The notes beneath the pieces are model-generated. The model was not told the DNA's origin, ran no database searches, and worked only from the letters and a program-made list of their open reading frames with translations. Below, piece after piece: positions 30,257 to 38,763 of a stretch of DNA of 41,891 nucleotides. The stretch comes from Bacteroidales bacterium (GTDB taxonomy: Bacteria > Bacteroidota > Bacteroidia > Bacteroidales > F082): the NCBI GenBank assembly GCA_017538795.1, contig JAFYIE010000044.1:1-41891 (forward strand), in the 5' to 3' direction. The position numbers were made by a program, and so were the translations under genes. Each line of letters opens with the position of its first letter. Position 1 is the stretch's first letter.

Positions 30257-30601
30257 TTATTTTATTTTTTCAACAATAGCTTTGAAAGCTTCCGGGTTGT
30301 TCAAAGCCAGGTCGGCTAAAACCTTGCGGTTGAGGTCGATGTTGGCAGCATGAATCTTACCCATGAATGTACTGTATGTCATACCGTACTCGTGTGCGGC
30401 AGCGTTGATACGTACAATCCAAAGGCTTCTGAAATCACGTTTCTTGGCCTTTCTGTCACGATAGGCGTAGGTCAAACCCTTTTCCCAAGAGTTCTTGGCC
30501 ACTGTCCAGACGTTCTTACGTGCGCTGAACTGTCCCTTCGTCTGTTTTAATACTTTTTTGCGTCTTGCTCTTGAAGCGACTGCATTTACTGATCTTGGCA
30601 T
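30257..30601 (-). CDS. rplT: 50S ribosomal protein L20
   Basis: 114 residues, full length ([20 protein letters not shown]..., [40 protein letters not shown]). Binds 23S rRNA early in 50S assembly; in other bacteria it also represses its own operon. Last gene of thrS-infC-rpmI-rplT, 86 nt after rpmI; that gap holds a 45-nt hairpin. Confidence 0.98.
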   Translation of the reverse strand: MPRSVNAVASRARRKKVLKQTKGQFSARKNVWTVAKNSWEKGLTYAYRDRKAKKRDFRSLWIVRINAAAHEYGMTYSTFMGKIHAANIDLNRKVLADLALNNPEAFKAIVEKIK

Positions 30602-30620
30602 AATTTTCTAATTTTTATCC

Positions 30621-30665
30621 GTTAGAGCGCCCCGCATCTTCCCGGGAACTTTCTTCCGCTCTAAC
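30621..30665 (-). promoter_or_regulatory. Hairpin in the rpmI-rplT gap, candidate L20 autoregulatory site
   Basis: Minus strand: GTTAGAGCG pairs with CGCTCTAAC (nine perfect base pairs), enclosing a purine-rich interior with TTCCCGGGAA. It ends about 20 nt before the rplT ATG and has no T-tract, so it is not a terminator. Position and purine-rich internal loops suit an r-protein binding site. Confidence 0.5.
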
Positions 30666-30687
30666 AAGAGTTAAACAATTTTGTTGA

Positions 30688-30882
30688 TTACATGAGAAGC
30701 ATTTCTCTTACAGCTGCCATGTTGGCCTGCTCCACAATTGTCTGATGACCTAAAGCGCGTTTACGTTTGTTGGTCTTCTTTGTCAAAATGTGGCTGTGAT
30801 AAGCGTGCTTTCTCTTTACTAAACCGGTGCCAGTGATTCTGAAACGTTTCTTGGCAGCGGATTTTGTTTTCATTTTAGGCAT
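30688..30882 (-). CDS. rpmI: 50S ribosomal protein L35
   Basis: 64 residues ([20 protein letters not shown]..., [20 protein letters not shown]). Full length and highly basic. In the classic infC-rpmI-rplT order, 40 nt after infC. Confidence 0.97.
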   Translation of the reverse strand: MPKMKTKSAAKKRFRITGTGLVKRKHAYHSHILTKKTNKRKRALGHQTIVEQANMAAVREMLLM

Positions 30883-30922
30883 TTTAAAACTATTTTTTAA
30901 ATTTTACGAATGAGTGTCTTTC

Positions 30923-31486
30923 TTACTTCTTCGGAGCTATCATCATCAACATGCGCTTTCCCTCGAGCTTCGGCAACGACTCAACCTTGCCTACATCCTC
31001 CAAAGCCTGAGCAAATTTGAGCAAAATCAACTCTCCCTGCTCCTTGTAGGCGATGGAACGTCCGTGGAAGAACACATCGACTTTCACCTTAGCACCGTCC
31101 TCGAGGAACTTCTTGGCGTGGTTCAACTTGAACTCAAAGTCGCTGTCGCCAATCTGGGCTCCCAGACGTAACTCCTTGATAACCACTTTGGTAGCCTTAG
31201 CTTTGATTTCTTTCTGTTTCTTCTTCTGGTCGAAGAGGAACTTCTTGTAATCCATGATCTTACAGACCGGTGGATTTGCGCTTGGTGAAATCTCCACTAA
31301 ATCGAGACCTGCCTCGTCAGCCATTCTGATGGCCTCGCGAATCGGGTGTATCTCGTTGTCACCGGCCTCGCCGACGACTCTCACCATTGGTGCCGTGATC
31401 CTGTTGTTTATTCTATGCGGATTATCGTTCTGCTTGCTTTTCGGAGGTCTGTTCTGGTTGCCTCCGTTGTTTACTGGAAGTGCTAT
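30923..31486 (-). CDS. infC: Translation initiation factor IF-3, probable AUA start
   Basis: Keeps ribosomal subunits apart and checks start codons. The C-terminal domain is complete (LDLVEISPSANPPVCKIMDY, IKELRLGAQIGDSDFEFKLN, ...RMLMMIAPKK). The first ATG (31387) falls inside the conserved N-terminal domain, cutting off RINNRITAPMVRVVGEAGDN. The frame stays open upstream to a stop just beyond 31498 and contains no ATG, GTG or TTG at a suitable place. A clear GGAG (31496-31499, complement) lies 9 nt before an ATA at 31486, giving x-ALPVNNGGNQNRPPKSKQND and a 187-residue protein of normal length. E. coli infC likewise uses a rare start (AUU) for autoregulation. Confidence 0.9.
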   Translation of the reverse strand: MALPVNNGGNQNRPPKSKQNDNPHRINNRITAPMVRVVGEAGDNEIHPIREAIRMADEAGLDLVEISPSANPPVCKIMDYKKFLFDQKKKQKEIKAKATKVVIKELRLGAQIGDSDFEFKLNHAKKFLEDGAKVKVDVFFHGRSIAYKEQGELILLKFAQALEDVGKVESLPKLEGKRMLMMIAPKK

Positions 31487-31519
31487 GGTATGTATCTCCT
31501 ATATTAATTTAACAATATT

Positions 31520-33463
31520 TTAATATTCAACTTTTTGCTCTTCTGCCACCTGATTTTCAATCATCTTAGCGAAATCAGCGATTGGCATCGAACCGAGGTC
31601 GCCTGTACCGCGCTTACGCACAGATACCAAGCCCTCGCCTTCTTCCTTCTCACCCACGATGAGCATGTAAGGAATCTTCTTCAATTCGGCGTCACGGATC
31701 TTACGACCGATCTTCTCGCTTCTGTCGTCCAACAACACTCTGACTTCAGAATTCTTCAATGTCTCATACACCTTCTCGGCATATTCCTGATATTTCTCGC
31801 TGATAGGCAGGATGATAGCCTGGTCAGGAGCGAGCCACAACGGGAAGTCACCAGCGCAGTGCTCGAGCAACACAGCCACGAAACGTTCCATTGAGCCGAA
31901 TGGTGCTCTGTGAATCATCACCGGACGGTGTTTCTCGTTGTCCTTGCCGATATATGTGAGGTCGAAACGCTCAGGCAAGTTGTAGTCAACCTGGATGGTG
32001 CCGAGCTGCCAACGACGGCCGAGTGCGTCTTTCACCATGAAGTCCAACTTCGGACCGTAGAATGCAGCCTCGCCAAGCTCTTCTCTTGCCGGAAGGTTCT
32101 TCTCTGCGCAAGCTTCCTTGATGGCCTGCTCTGCTCTCTGCCAATTTTCGTCTGTTCCGACGTACTTTGTGGTATTTTTCGGGTCACGAAGTGAAATCTG
32201 TGCCTCAAAGTTCTGGAAATTCAAAGCCTTGAAGATGATTTCGATGATGTTCATCACGCGGATGAACTCGTCTTTCACCTGGTCAGGACGGCAGAAGATG
32301 TGAGCGTCGTCTTGTGTGAACGAACGAACACGTGTCAAGCCGTGCAACTCGCCGCTCTGCTCGTAACGATACACTGTACCGAATTCTGCCAAACGCAGCG
32401 GGAGGTCTTTGTATGAACGTGGTTGCCACTTGTAAATCATGCAGTGATGAGGGCAGTTCATAGGCTTCAGCAAGTAAATCTCGCCTTCCTCAGGTGTGGT
32501 GATTGGCTGGAAGCTGTCCTTGCCGTAATGATCCCAGTGACCTGATGTCACATAAAGATTCTTGTTTCCGATATGAGGAGTGATAACCTGCTCATAACCA
32601 TAGTGTTTCTGAATCTTTGTGAGATATTCCTGAAGACGGTTACGCAGAGCTGTACCTCTTGGGAGCCACATCGGGAGACCCTTGCCAACCATGTCGGTGA
32701 ACATGAAAAGCTCGAGTTCACGACCGAGTTTGCGGTGGTCGCGTTTCTTAGCTTCCTCAAGAAGAACGAGGTACTCCTCGAGTTCTTTCTGCTTCGGGAA
32801 GGTGATACCGTAGATACGTGTGAGCTGCTTGCGGTTCTCATCGCCACGCCAGTAAGCGCCAGCGATTGAAGTCAACTTCACAGCCTTGATGCATGAGGTA
32901 TCCGGGATATGCGGTCCGCGGCACAAATCGGTAAAACTTCCTGATTTATAATATGTTATGGTACCGTCTTCAAGCTCATTGATAAGCTCTACTTTGTACT
33001 CATCGCCTTTCTCGGTGAAATATTTCAGTGCGTCGGCCTTGCATACGTCAACACGCTCAAATGCCTGTTTTTCCTTGGCGAGCTCGAGCATCTTTTTCTC
33101 AATCTTCACGAGGTCGTCTTCGGTCAATGTCATATCGCCAGTGTCGATGTCATAGTAGAAACCGCTCTCGATAGCCGGACCGATGCCGAATTTCACGCCT
33201 TTGTAAAGTTGCTCGATAGCCTCTGCCATGAGGTGTGCCGATGAGTGCCAAACTGTAGCTTTTCCCTCAGGGTCGTTCCATGTAAACAACTGAATATTAG
33301 CGTCTTCGTTGATTGGACGAAGTGCATCCCACATCTTGTCATTCACCTTTGCTGACAACACGTTGCGAGCCAAGCCTTCGCTGATGCTTTTGGCAATGTC
33401 CATTGGCGTTACGCCCGCTTCAAACTGTCTGACTCCACCGTCAGGAAATGTAATATTTATCAT
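31520..33463 (-). CDS. thrS: Threonyl-tRNA synthetase
   Basis: 647 residues. N-terminal TGS domain ([20 protein letters not shown]), editing domain with [15 protein letters not shown] and [14 protein letters not shown], class II catalytic core, and C-terminal anticodon-binding domain ([19 protein letters not shown]). The zinc ligands are the Cys in [12 protein letters not shown], the His in DDAHIFC and the His in [15 protein letters not shown]; motif 2 is at [20 protein letters not shown]. First gene of the infC-rpmI-rplT operon, 33 nt from the proposed infC start, with its own promoter. Confidence 0.98.
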   Translation of the reverse strand: MINITFPDGGVRQFEAGVTPMDIAKSISEGLARNVLSAKVNDKMWDALRPINEDANIQLFTWNDPEGKATVWHSSAHLMAEAIEQLYKGVKFGIGPAIESGFYYDIDTGDMTLTEDDLVKIEKKMLELAKEKQAFERVDVCKADALKYFTEKGDEYKVELINELEDGTITYYKSGSFTDLCRGPHIPDTSCIKAVKLTSIAGAYWRGDENRKQLTRIYGITFPKQKELEEYLVLLEEAKKRDHRKLGRELELFMFTDMVGKGLPMWLPRGTALRNRLQEYLTKIQKHYGYEQVITPHIGNKNLYVTSGHWDHYGKDSFQPITTPEEGEIYLLKPMNCPHHCMIYKWQPRSYKDLPLRLAEFGTVYRYEQSGELHGLTRVRSFTQDDAHIFCRPDQVKDEFIRVMNIIEIIFKALNFQNFEAQISLRDPKNTTKYVGTDENWQRAEQAIKEACAEKNLPAREELGEAAFYGPKLDFMVKDALGRRWQLGTIQVDYNLPERFDLTYIGKDNEKHRPVMIHRAPFGSMERFVAVLLEHCAGDFPLWLAPDQAIILPISEKYQEYAEKVYETLKNSEVRVLLDDRSEKIGRKIRDAELKKIPYMLIVGEKEEGEGLVSVRKRGTGDLGSMPIADFAKMIENQVAEEQKVEY

Positions 33464-33492
33464 ATCAAATTATTTTTCGCAAAAAAGCGCTG

Positions 33493-33500
33493 CAAAATTA
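33493..33500 (-). promoter_or_regulatory. Promoter -7 box of the thrS-infC-rpmI-rplT operon
   Basis: The minus strand reads TAATTTTGCA, matching TAnnTTTG, about 30 nt before the thrS ATG at 33463. Confidence 0.7.
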
Positions 33501-33542
33501 CGAATTTTTTTAACACGAAATTCACTGATTATCAAAAATTTT

Positions 33543-35150
33543 TCAATCAATCTTAACTCTCCGCAAATCCAGCAAATTCACGGGGTTTCCGTCGAATCCG
33601 CTCACCCTTTTGTTGACAAACCGCAGCACCTCGTCGTAAAACAGTATCACAACTGGCGCCTCAGTCATCATCAAAGAGTCCATCTCGTGATATATTTCGG
33701 CTCTGGTTTTCAAGTCGTTAGTGGCAATCGCTTTCGCGTAAAGCTCGTCAAATTTCGGGTTCGAATAATGGGTGTAGTTCGGACCTTTCGGAGCAAAATT
33801 TTCGGTAGTGAAAAGTGAGAGATAATTCTCTGCATCGGGATAATCGGCAACCCACGAACTGCGGAAGAAAGGCAGACTGCATTGGGCACGTTTCTCACGC
33901 AATGCCGCCGGCATCATCTCCTCCACTTTGCACACCAGTCCAACATCGGTCACCGACGACTGCACAAACTTCGCCAAATCGATGTAATCCTTTGTGGTAT
34001 AAAGCTTTATCTCACTTCCTTGAAGCTGATATTTCCCGATAATCTCAAACGATTTCTGCTGGTTGAAAGCGTATCCGATTTGTCCCAAAGAATCGTATCC
34101 TGGCAGTCCCGCAGGAATAATTCCGCCGTTTCCAGGAGTTCCGATGCCGTTTCTCAGATATCGCAGCATCTTCTCCCTGTCGATCGAATAATTCACTGCC
34201 TGACGCAACGCCACTTGACGTTCTTTATAATCTCTTTCCTCTTGATTATCAATATAAAACGAAAGATATTCAGTATTCAGATACGGCTCCCGGATCAGAT
34301 AAAAAAGGTCTTCATATTTGCTTCTCAAAAAGCCGTCACGAGTCAGAAGTTCATCTTTGTAACGCGCATCGACGCCCGACATGAAATCGGTTTTTCCTTT
34401 CACGAACTCCATGAACGCCACCTGCTTGTCGATGAGAAAACTCACCGAAACCGCATCGATATATGGCAAACGTTCACCATTTTCAAACTCGAAATAGTCA
34501 GGATTTTTGCGCATCACGAGGCGCACACCTTCTTTCCAATACTGGAATTTAAATGGTCCGGTTCCAACAGGATGGCGACCGAAGTTCTCACCATAGAAAT
34601 CGACCGCTTCATGAGGCACCACCGAGGCGTAAGTCATTGATAATATGCCGAGAAAAGCCGGGAATGGCTCTTTCAATTCAACTTGAAAAACAGAATCATT
34701 TAATGCCTTGAAAGCATATCCGTTTTCATCTTGTTTCACCTGAGCAAAAATCCACGAGCCTGGCGAACTTAACTTTCTGTCAATCAATCGGTTGAATGAA
34801 TATTCAAAGTCCTGAGCCACCACTCGCCTACTCTTTCCGTTGAAGCAGCTATCGTTGTGGAAAAACACGTCGTCGCGAAGCAAGAAAGTGTATGTTTTTC
34901 CGTCCTCGGATATGTCCCAACTCTTCGCCACCGCCGGCACCACGTTCATCTCGTTGTCGAAGGCTACCAGGCTGTTATACAATTGGTTACAAGCCCAGAT
35001 ATGCGGCTGGTCCTTGGCATAAATCGGGTCCAAAGTCAAGATTCCCGCCGCCTCGTTGTACTTGAAAATCTTGAGGTTTTCGTCAGTCGCTTTCCTTCCG
35101 CAAGAAGCGAAAAGCAATATCGTTAATATAAAAATTTCCAGTTTTTTCAT
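33543..35150 (-). CDS. Peptide ABC transporter substrate-binding lipoprotein (SBP family 5)
   Basis: 535 residues. Lipoprotein signal MKKLEIFILTILLFASC. The mature protein follows the DppA/OppA plan: LTLDPIYAKDQPHIWACNQL, LVAFDNEMNVVPAVAKSWDI, SEDGKTYTFLLRDDVFFHND, VAQDFEYSFNRLIDRK, HPVGTGPFKFQYWKEGVRLV and the C-terminal lobe with FRSSWVADYPDAENYLSLFT. Binds oligopeptides or similar ligands; no permease or ATPase genes are adjacent, so the partner transporter is elsewhere. The frame runs on to 35393, but that part is antisense to the next gene and beyond the promoter. Start is 35150 or the ATG directly before it (35153); the transcript would begin about there, nearly leaderless. Confidence 0.93.
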   Translation of the reverse strand: MKKLEIFILTILLFASCGRKATDENLKIFKYNEAAGILTLDPIYAKDQPHIWACNQLYNSLVAFDNEMNVVPAVAKSWDISEDGKTYTFLLRDDVFFHNDSCFNGKSRRVVAQDFEYSFNRLIDRKLSSPGSWIFAQVKQDENGYAFKALNDSVFQVELKEPFPAFLGILSMTYASVVPHEAVDFYGENFGRHPVGTGPFKFQYWKEGVRLVMRKNPDYFEFENGERLPYIDAVSVSFLIDKQVAFMEFVKGKTDFMSGVDARYKDELLTRDGFLRSKYEDLFYLIREPYLNTEYLSFYIDNQEERDYKERQVALRQAVNYSIDREKMLRYLRNGIGTPGNGGIIPAGLPGYDSLGQIGYAFNQQKSFEIIGKYQLQGSEIKLYTTKDYIDLAKFVQSSVTDVGLVCKVEEMMPAALREKRAQCSLPFFRSSWVADYPDAENYLSLFTTENFAPKGPNYTHYSNPKFDELYAKAIATNDLKTRAEIYHEMDSLMMTEAPVVILFYDEVLRFVNKRVSGFDGNPVNLLDLRRVKID

Positions 35151-35155
35151 CATTG

Positions 35156-35163
35156 CAAAAATA
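35156..35163 (-). promoter_or_regulatory. Promoter -7 box of the SBP lipoprotein gene
   Basis: The minus strand reads TATTTTTGCA, followed at once by ATGATG. The predicted transcript starts at or within a few bases of the start codon. Confidence 0.65.
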
Positions 35164-35176
35164 TCAAAAAATTCTG

Positions 35177-35184
35177 TATTTTTG
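35177..35184 (+). promoter_or_regulatory. Promoter -7 box of the 35202 gene
   Basis: TATTTTTGCA matches TAnnTTTG, 17 nt before the ATG at 35202. It lies back to back with the divergent SBP promoter, only 13 bp apart. Confidence 0.65.
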
Positions 35185-35201
35185 CAAAAATTTTTCAAGA
35201 A

Positions 35202-35744
35202 ATGCGCATTAAAGAAATCCACAGCGACCGCGGCGTCCTCGTCATCACCGATTTCGGTGACCGCACGATAGTCATTCCTTTGAACAACCGCGACAAACTG
35301 CTGAGTTTCATGCGCTCGAATGCCACCAATGTGCCGCTCTTCCCGATGGAAGTGATTGACAGTCTTGCCGATGTGGCGTCGCACAAGGTGCAAATCAAGA
35401 TGGAGGCGAAGAAAATTCTTCCCGAATGGCCTTATTTCGTTTTAGACGTAAACTTCAGATACTCAAAGAGTTACGACATCTCTTTTGAGGAGCCGTTTTT
35501 CAAGCTCTCCCACCCTCTCGACGACGGCACCGATTTCTTCCGCGTCGAATACGAAGAGATTGAGAGCGACTTCACGCCCAACGGCAAATATCGTGGTGCC
35601 CACGCCCGCCGCTACCACCTCGACGAGATAATGGAAAGTCTAGAATATCTTGCAAAAGACACCCCAAACTTAAAACTTGAAGCTGTGATTCAGACAACCG
35701 CCGGCGAGGTTTATACCTCTGAGAAATTACCAATAATGTTTTAG
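35202..35744 (+). CDS. Conserved-looking cytoplasmic protein, unknown
   Basis: 180 residues, soluble, no signal peptide. Begins MRIKEIHSDRGVLVITDFGD with a beta-hairpin-like start, then KVQIKMEAKKILPEWPYFVL and FRVEYEEIESDFTPNGKYRG. Codon use matches the core genes (GC-rich third positions), so it is likely an old resident gene rather than recently acquired. Family not recognised. Shares a divergent promoter region with the SBP lipoprotein. Confidence 0.7.
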   Translation: MRIKEIHSDRGVLVITDFGDRTIVIPLNNRDKLLSFMRSNATNVPLFPMEVIDSLADVASHKVQIKMEAKKILPEWPYFVLDVNFRYSKSYDISFEEPFFKLSHPLDDGTDFFRVEYEEIESDFTPNGKYRGAHARRYHLDEIMESLEYLAKDTPNLKLEAVIQTTAGEVYTSEKLPIMF

Positions 35745-35872
35745 TTCTTACGCGAAGAGCGCACCGACCGCACGTATTGACAGCCGCCGCGGCCGAAACA
35801 AATCATATAAACGCAGCCCTAATAGATGTAGACTCCACAGCCGCCATACGTGGCGCTTGGTAGACACATAGA

Positions 35873-37270
35873 TTAATTCTCGGCAACACGCACAAGGCGA
35901 ACACTATGACCGTAGTATCTGTCGGCTGCTCCCATGATGAGACCCAAATCGTAGAAACGCAATCTATACGCTTTGTCGAAAATGTGTGTCTCAAACGTCC
36001 AGTAATAGCCGTCAGAACCCACACCGTAAACCGAAGTATCTTCCCGGTAGCCCGCAGCAGGCAGGAAGACTGCTCCTGCTTTCTCTAAGATGCTCCACTG
36101 GGAAGCAGTCAAGGTATTGCTGCTGAAACTGGCTTCGTCACTGTTGGTATTGCTTAAGCTATAGGTGCTGCTGCTCCAATCGTCAGGCAACATAATTACA
36201 CCATTAACATTGTTTACATTTGCCTTTGCATAACGGATACCTGAAGTGGTTGTTCTATCATTGAACACGTAGCCCCATTCGCGATCAGTCAGAGTATGCC
36301 ACTGGTACTTATTATTACCTCCGTTGCTTATCTGGTTATAATAACCCCAGTCATAGAAGTCAGCGTCCCATGAGGATTGACCTGGGGTTGGGCCATAGCC
36401 ATGGTAATAAGTCGCACCATAGTTAGTAGGGTAGAAACACACCTCCGAGGTAGATGTCGACCACGGCTGGTAGTTCACATTGTACGTGGCTTGGAATTTA
36501 TGGTAGCCGCTCGTCCCCCAGCCAAACAAGTCTATCCAGCCGCTGTAGGTGGATGAGATATTGCTGTTGTCGCTGCCGACATAGTCGTATTGATTCTCAG
36601 CAAACCTCCAAGTGTCCGTAGAAGCCTGGTATTGCAGGTTGCCTTGCGAGAACAAGGCTATTTTGTTTGCGCTCACCGAGAAGACGCCGTTGATGGCTCC
36701 TATGGGAGCGATGAAGTTCGCTACCAAACTCCTGTCTCCAGTCACTGTGAAAGCATATGTGGCCTCAGTGGATACCACCTCGTCATTTTCAGTCCAGTTG
36801 ACGAAAGTGTAGCCATATTTGGCAGTCGCTGTAAGTGTGCATTTAGTGCCTATACAGTATGTCCCAATACCTGCAATAGTACCACACAATTGCGGATTGG
36901 CTACAGCGTTTATACTAAAGAATACATCGTCGTAACTGAAGTTCGCCTCCAAAGTCCTGTCTCTAGTCACCAGGAAGGTATATCTGGCCGCATCGGATAC
37001 CACCTCACCGTTTTCGGTCCAGCACATAAAAACATAATAATCGTTAGCAGTCGCTGTAAGTGTGCATTCATCGCCTTGCTCGTATGTACCACTACCTGTA
37101 ACAGTGCCGCCATCAGCTGGATCGGCCATAGCATTAATATTAAAGGATGTGTCATTACCGCCACCATTGCCACCACCAGATTCTTCGCTATTGTCTTTCT
37201 TACATCCCACAGTAAACAGCATTGCTGTCATTAGCATCAAAACTGATAACACATTAATAAATCTATTCAT
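35873..37270 (-). CDS. Surface lipoprotein with two InlB-type beta-repeats and a FISUMP-like domain
   Basis: 465 residues. Lipobox TVGC (Cys about 23) then a Gly/Ser/Asn-rich spacer. Two divergent InlB B-repeats follow (about 44-112 and 113-190): each has GGTVTGSGTYEQGDECTLTA or CGTIAGIGTYCIGTKCTLTA, then W-x-ENDEVVS and a D-R-S/T-L-x-ANF end. The C-terminal 270 residues (INGVFSVSANKIALFSQGNL to YYGHSVRLVRVAEN) are the Trp/Tyr/Gly-rich domain of Bacteroidetes fibrobacter-succinogenes-major-paralogue type, ending in the typical GxSVRLVR. Probably an outer-membrane surface protein. The 35745-35872 gap downstream shows no gene. Confidence 0.8.
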   Translation of the reverse strand: MNRFINVLSVLMLMTAMLFTVGCKKDNSEESGGGNGGGNDTSFNINAMADPADGGTVTGSGTYEQGDECTLTATANDYYVFMCWTENGEVVSDAARYTFLVTRDRTLEANFSYDDVFFSINAVANPQLCGTIAGIGTYCIGTKCTLTATAKYGYTFVNWTENDEVVSTEATYAFTVTGDRSLVANFIAPIGAINGVFSVSANKIALFSQGNLQYQASTDTWRFAENQYDYVGSDNSNISSTYSGWIDLFGWGTSGYHKFQATYNVNYQPWSTSTSEVCFYPTNYGATYYHGYGPTPGQSSWDADFYDWGYYNQISNGGNNKYQWHTLTDREWGYVFNDRTTTSGIRYAKANVNNVNGVIMLPDDWSSSTYSLSNTNSDEASFSSNTLTASQWSILEKAGAVFLPAAGYREDTSVYGVGSDGYYWTFETHIFDKAYRLRFYDLGLIMGAADRYYGHSVRLVRVAEN

Positions 37271-37342
37271 AACAAACGCCTTTTTATGTCTTTTATCTAT
37301 CTAAATGTCTGTTACTTAATAATATTTGTTAGTTTGACAAGG

Positions 37343-37350
37343 CAAAGATA
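37343..37350 (-). promoter_or_regulatory. Promoter -7 box of the InlB-repeat lipoprotein gene
   Basis: The minus strand reads TATCTTTGCC, matching TAnnTTTG, about 73 nt before the ATG at 37270; divergent from leader D. Confidence 0.7.
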
Positions 37351-37412
37351 GTAATTTTTTGTAAGACATGAAGATTTTTCTGCTATTTTTTGCTTTATTA
37401 TCACAAAAGTTG

Positions 37413-37510
37413 TATCTTTGCATCGTATTCATAACCGAAAACAGCAGAGTATCGTAAAACATTTATTGGAATTGGGAAGTCACTGATCTGAGCAGTGATT
37501 GGTATTGATT
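37413..37510 (+). promoter_or_regulatory. Recurrent leader, copy D, without a gene
   Basis: Order: -7 box TATCTTTG (37413-37420), CATAACCGAAAACAGCAGAG, TATCGTAAAACA, GGAATTGGGAAG, hairpin TCACTG/CAGTGA (37480-37485 and 37493-37498). The block and spacing match copies A-C, but the hairpin arms are replaced by a different complementary pair and the short upstream ORF is absent. Downstream comes only the terminator of small RNA S3, so there is no gene to serve. Confidence 0.65.
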
Positions 37511-37519
37511 TGTAAAATG

Positions 37520-37641
37520 AAAAAGGAGACCGAAGTCTCCCTTTATATCGTAGTCGCCCCTGCTACGAGGCCGCTTGCTCGACCTGTCTGTTAGCCACCC
37601 AACGCATAATATAGCAAGGTGCGAGGGCCTGGGCGCTCCAG
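37520..37641 (-). ncRNA. Candidate small RNA S3
   Basis: About 120 nt on the minus strand, G+C-rich compared with its surroundings. Contains CGTAG/CTACG and other hairpins and ends in GGAGAC-TTCG-GTCTCC-TTTTT (37525-37540), a UUCG-tetraloop terminator. No credible reading frame. It converges on leader D and lies downstream of the ORF6N gene on the same strand. Possible relation to Bacteroidales-1-type RNAs untested. Confidence 0.65.
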
Positions 37642-37647
37642 ACGATG

Positions 37648-37677
37648 CAAAAATACAAAATATTTTTGATTTGTCAA
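37648..37677 (-). promoter_or_regulatory. Strong promoter for small RNA S3
   Basis: Minus strand: TTGACA (37672-37677) and TATTTTTG (37648-37655) followed by CATCGTC, the same form as the S1 promoter (which is also followed by CATCGTC). Confidence 0.75.
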
Positions 37678-37716
37678 GAGGTTTTCGGAAAAAATATTTT
37701 CAGACAGAATCCCCTT

Positions 37717-38763
37717 CTATTTCGTCAAATTCTTCTCCAAACTGCTGATAATATTCCTATAAAGCATCACGTCTTCAACTTTTGTGATCGAAGTCACTCG
37801 TTTGCCAGCGTCTTTTGATGAACCTCCACAATGAAAAATCATCTCGTTTTTGGTGTCATAATCAATGAAAATATACCTGTCGTGATAAATACCACCTATT
37901 GTGTTCAAAGTAATATCGACATTCGGATATTCTCGTTTGAAATCGTCAATTTCAGTCTGATGAAGACCATGATTGACATTGTCGCTAAATATTATCACCT
38001 TCACTCCTATCGCCACCGATTTCAGCAAAACCAAAGTTTTCAAACTTATATAATTATCAATGATATGAATGGTTTTCTTCGCGTTGGAATAAATCTCCGC
38101 GTATGCAATATCAGCTTCAACAGTTTGCCCGTTATAGAAAAGATAATCCTTTTTGATATTCGGGTCGGTGAAATCTTTAATAACCAAAGACAATTCATCA
38201 CGGGTCACCATATTTTGCTTTATATAATGGATGTCATTTGTGTTGTTTTTAGTCTGTATAGCCAGAACATGCAATTCAACATCCGGCAAAACATTAGTGG
38301 TTTGAATGGCGAAATCTTTTAGTTTCTTAAAAAGTCTGATTAGCTTTTTACTCTGCTTTACTGCAAGATCGCCTTTCAGCACCATCATTAGAGAATAGAT
38401 ACCGAGTTCTGTAAAAGCGTAAGGAAGATATTGACGACCGCCTCTTTTTTCAGGTTTTGAGGTCAAAAATTTTGACCTCAAAACAGACTCTTTATCGTAT
38501 ATTACTGAATCACTGTTAGTTACAAATTCGTTTGAGGTGCAAAAATTGCACCTCAAACTTTCATACTCGCTATTAGTAAGTTGAAATCGCATATCATCAT
38601 CAAATCGTTCAATATTGTTTTTAACTTGTTGATTGAATGATTTTGTTGAATATCCATAAATCTCCGCCAAATCGGCATCAAGCATCACCTGCACCCCTCT
38701 GATGATGTAAATCTTTGATTTTAAATAATTTTCGTCATAAATTGACAATTCATTGTTTACCAT
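37717..38763 (-). CDS. ORF6N domain protein with PLD-like C-terminal domain
   Basis: 348 residues from ATG 38763 (MVNNELSIYDENYLKSKIYI). The ORF6N domain covers about 10-120: IYIIRGVQVMLDADLAEIYG, STKSFNQQVKNNIERF, DDDMRFQLTNSEYE, then PYAFTELGIYSLMMVLKGD. The C-terminal half (FYNGQTVEADIAYAEIYSNA, IHIIDNYISLKTLVLL, GGIYHDRYIFIDYDTKNE, FHCGGSSKDAGKR) resembles a single phospholipase-D-like domain with HDRYIFID at the place of HxKxxxxD. ORF6N proteins are phage- or mobile-element-associated and probably bind DNA. The frame starts 11 codons earlier, in the leader; 38763 is preferred. The central region (about 65-90) looks like a variable insert. Confidence 0.85.
   Translation of the reverse strand: MVNNELSIYDENYLKSKIYIIRGVQVMLDADLAEIYGYSTKSFNQQVKNNIERFDDDMRFQLTNSEYESLRCNFCTSNEFVTNSDSVIYDKESVLRSKFLTSKPEKRGGRQYLPYAFTELGIYSLMMVLKGDLAVKQSKKLIRLFKKLKDFAIQTTNVLPDVELHVLAIQTKNNTNDIHYIKQNMVTRDELSLVIKDFTDPNIKKDYLFYNGQTVEADIAYAEIYSNAKKTIHIIDNYISLKTLVLLKSVAIGVKVIIFSDNVNHGLHQTEIDDFKREYPNVDITLNTIGGIYHDRYIFIDYDTKNEMIFHCGGSSKDAGKRVTSITKVEDVMLYRNIISSLEKNLTK

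Noticed and set aside
35151-35393. 80-residue extension of the SBP lipoprotein
   Set aside because: It is antisense to the 35202 gene, precedes the lipoprotein signal peptide and lies upstream of the promoter.
35745-35872. Possible degraded C-terminus of a second FISUMP-like protein after the lipoprotein stop
   Set aside because: Short frames with a GGCQYVRSVRSSR-like end are suggestive, but stops interrupt them and there is too little sequence to decide.
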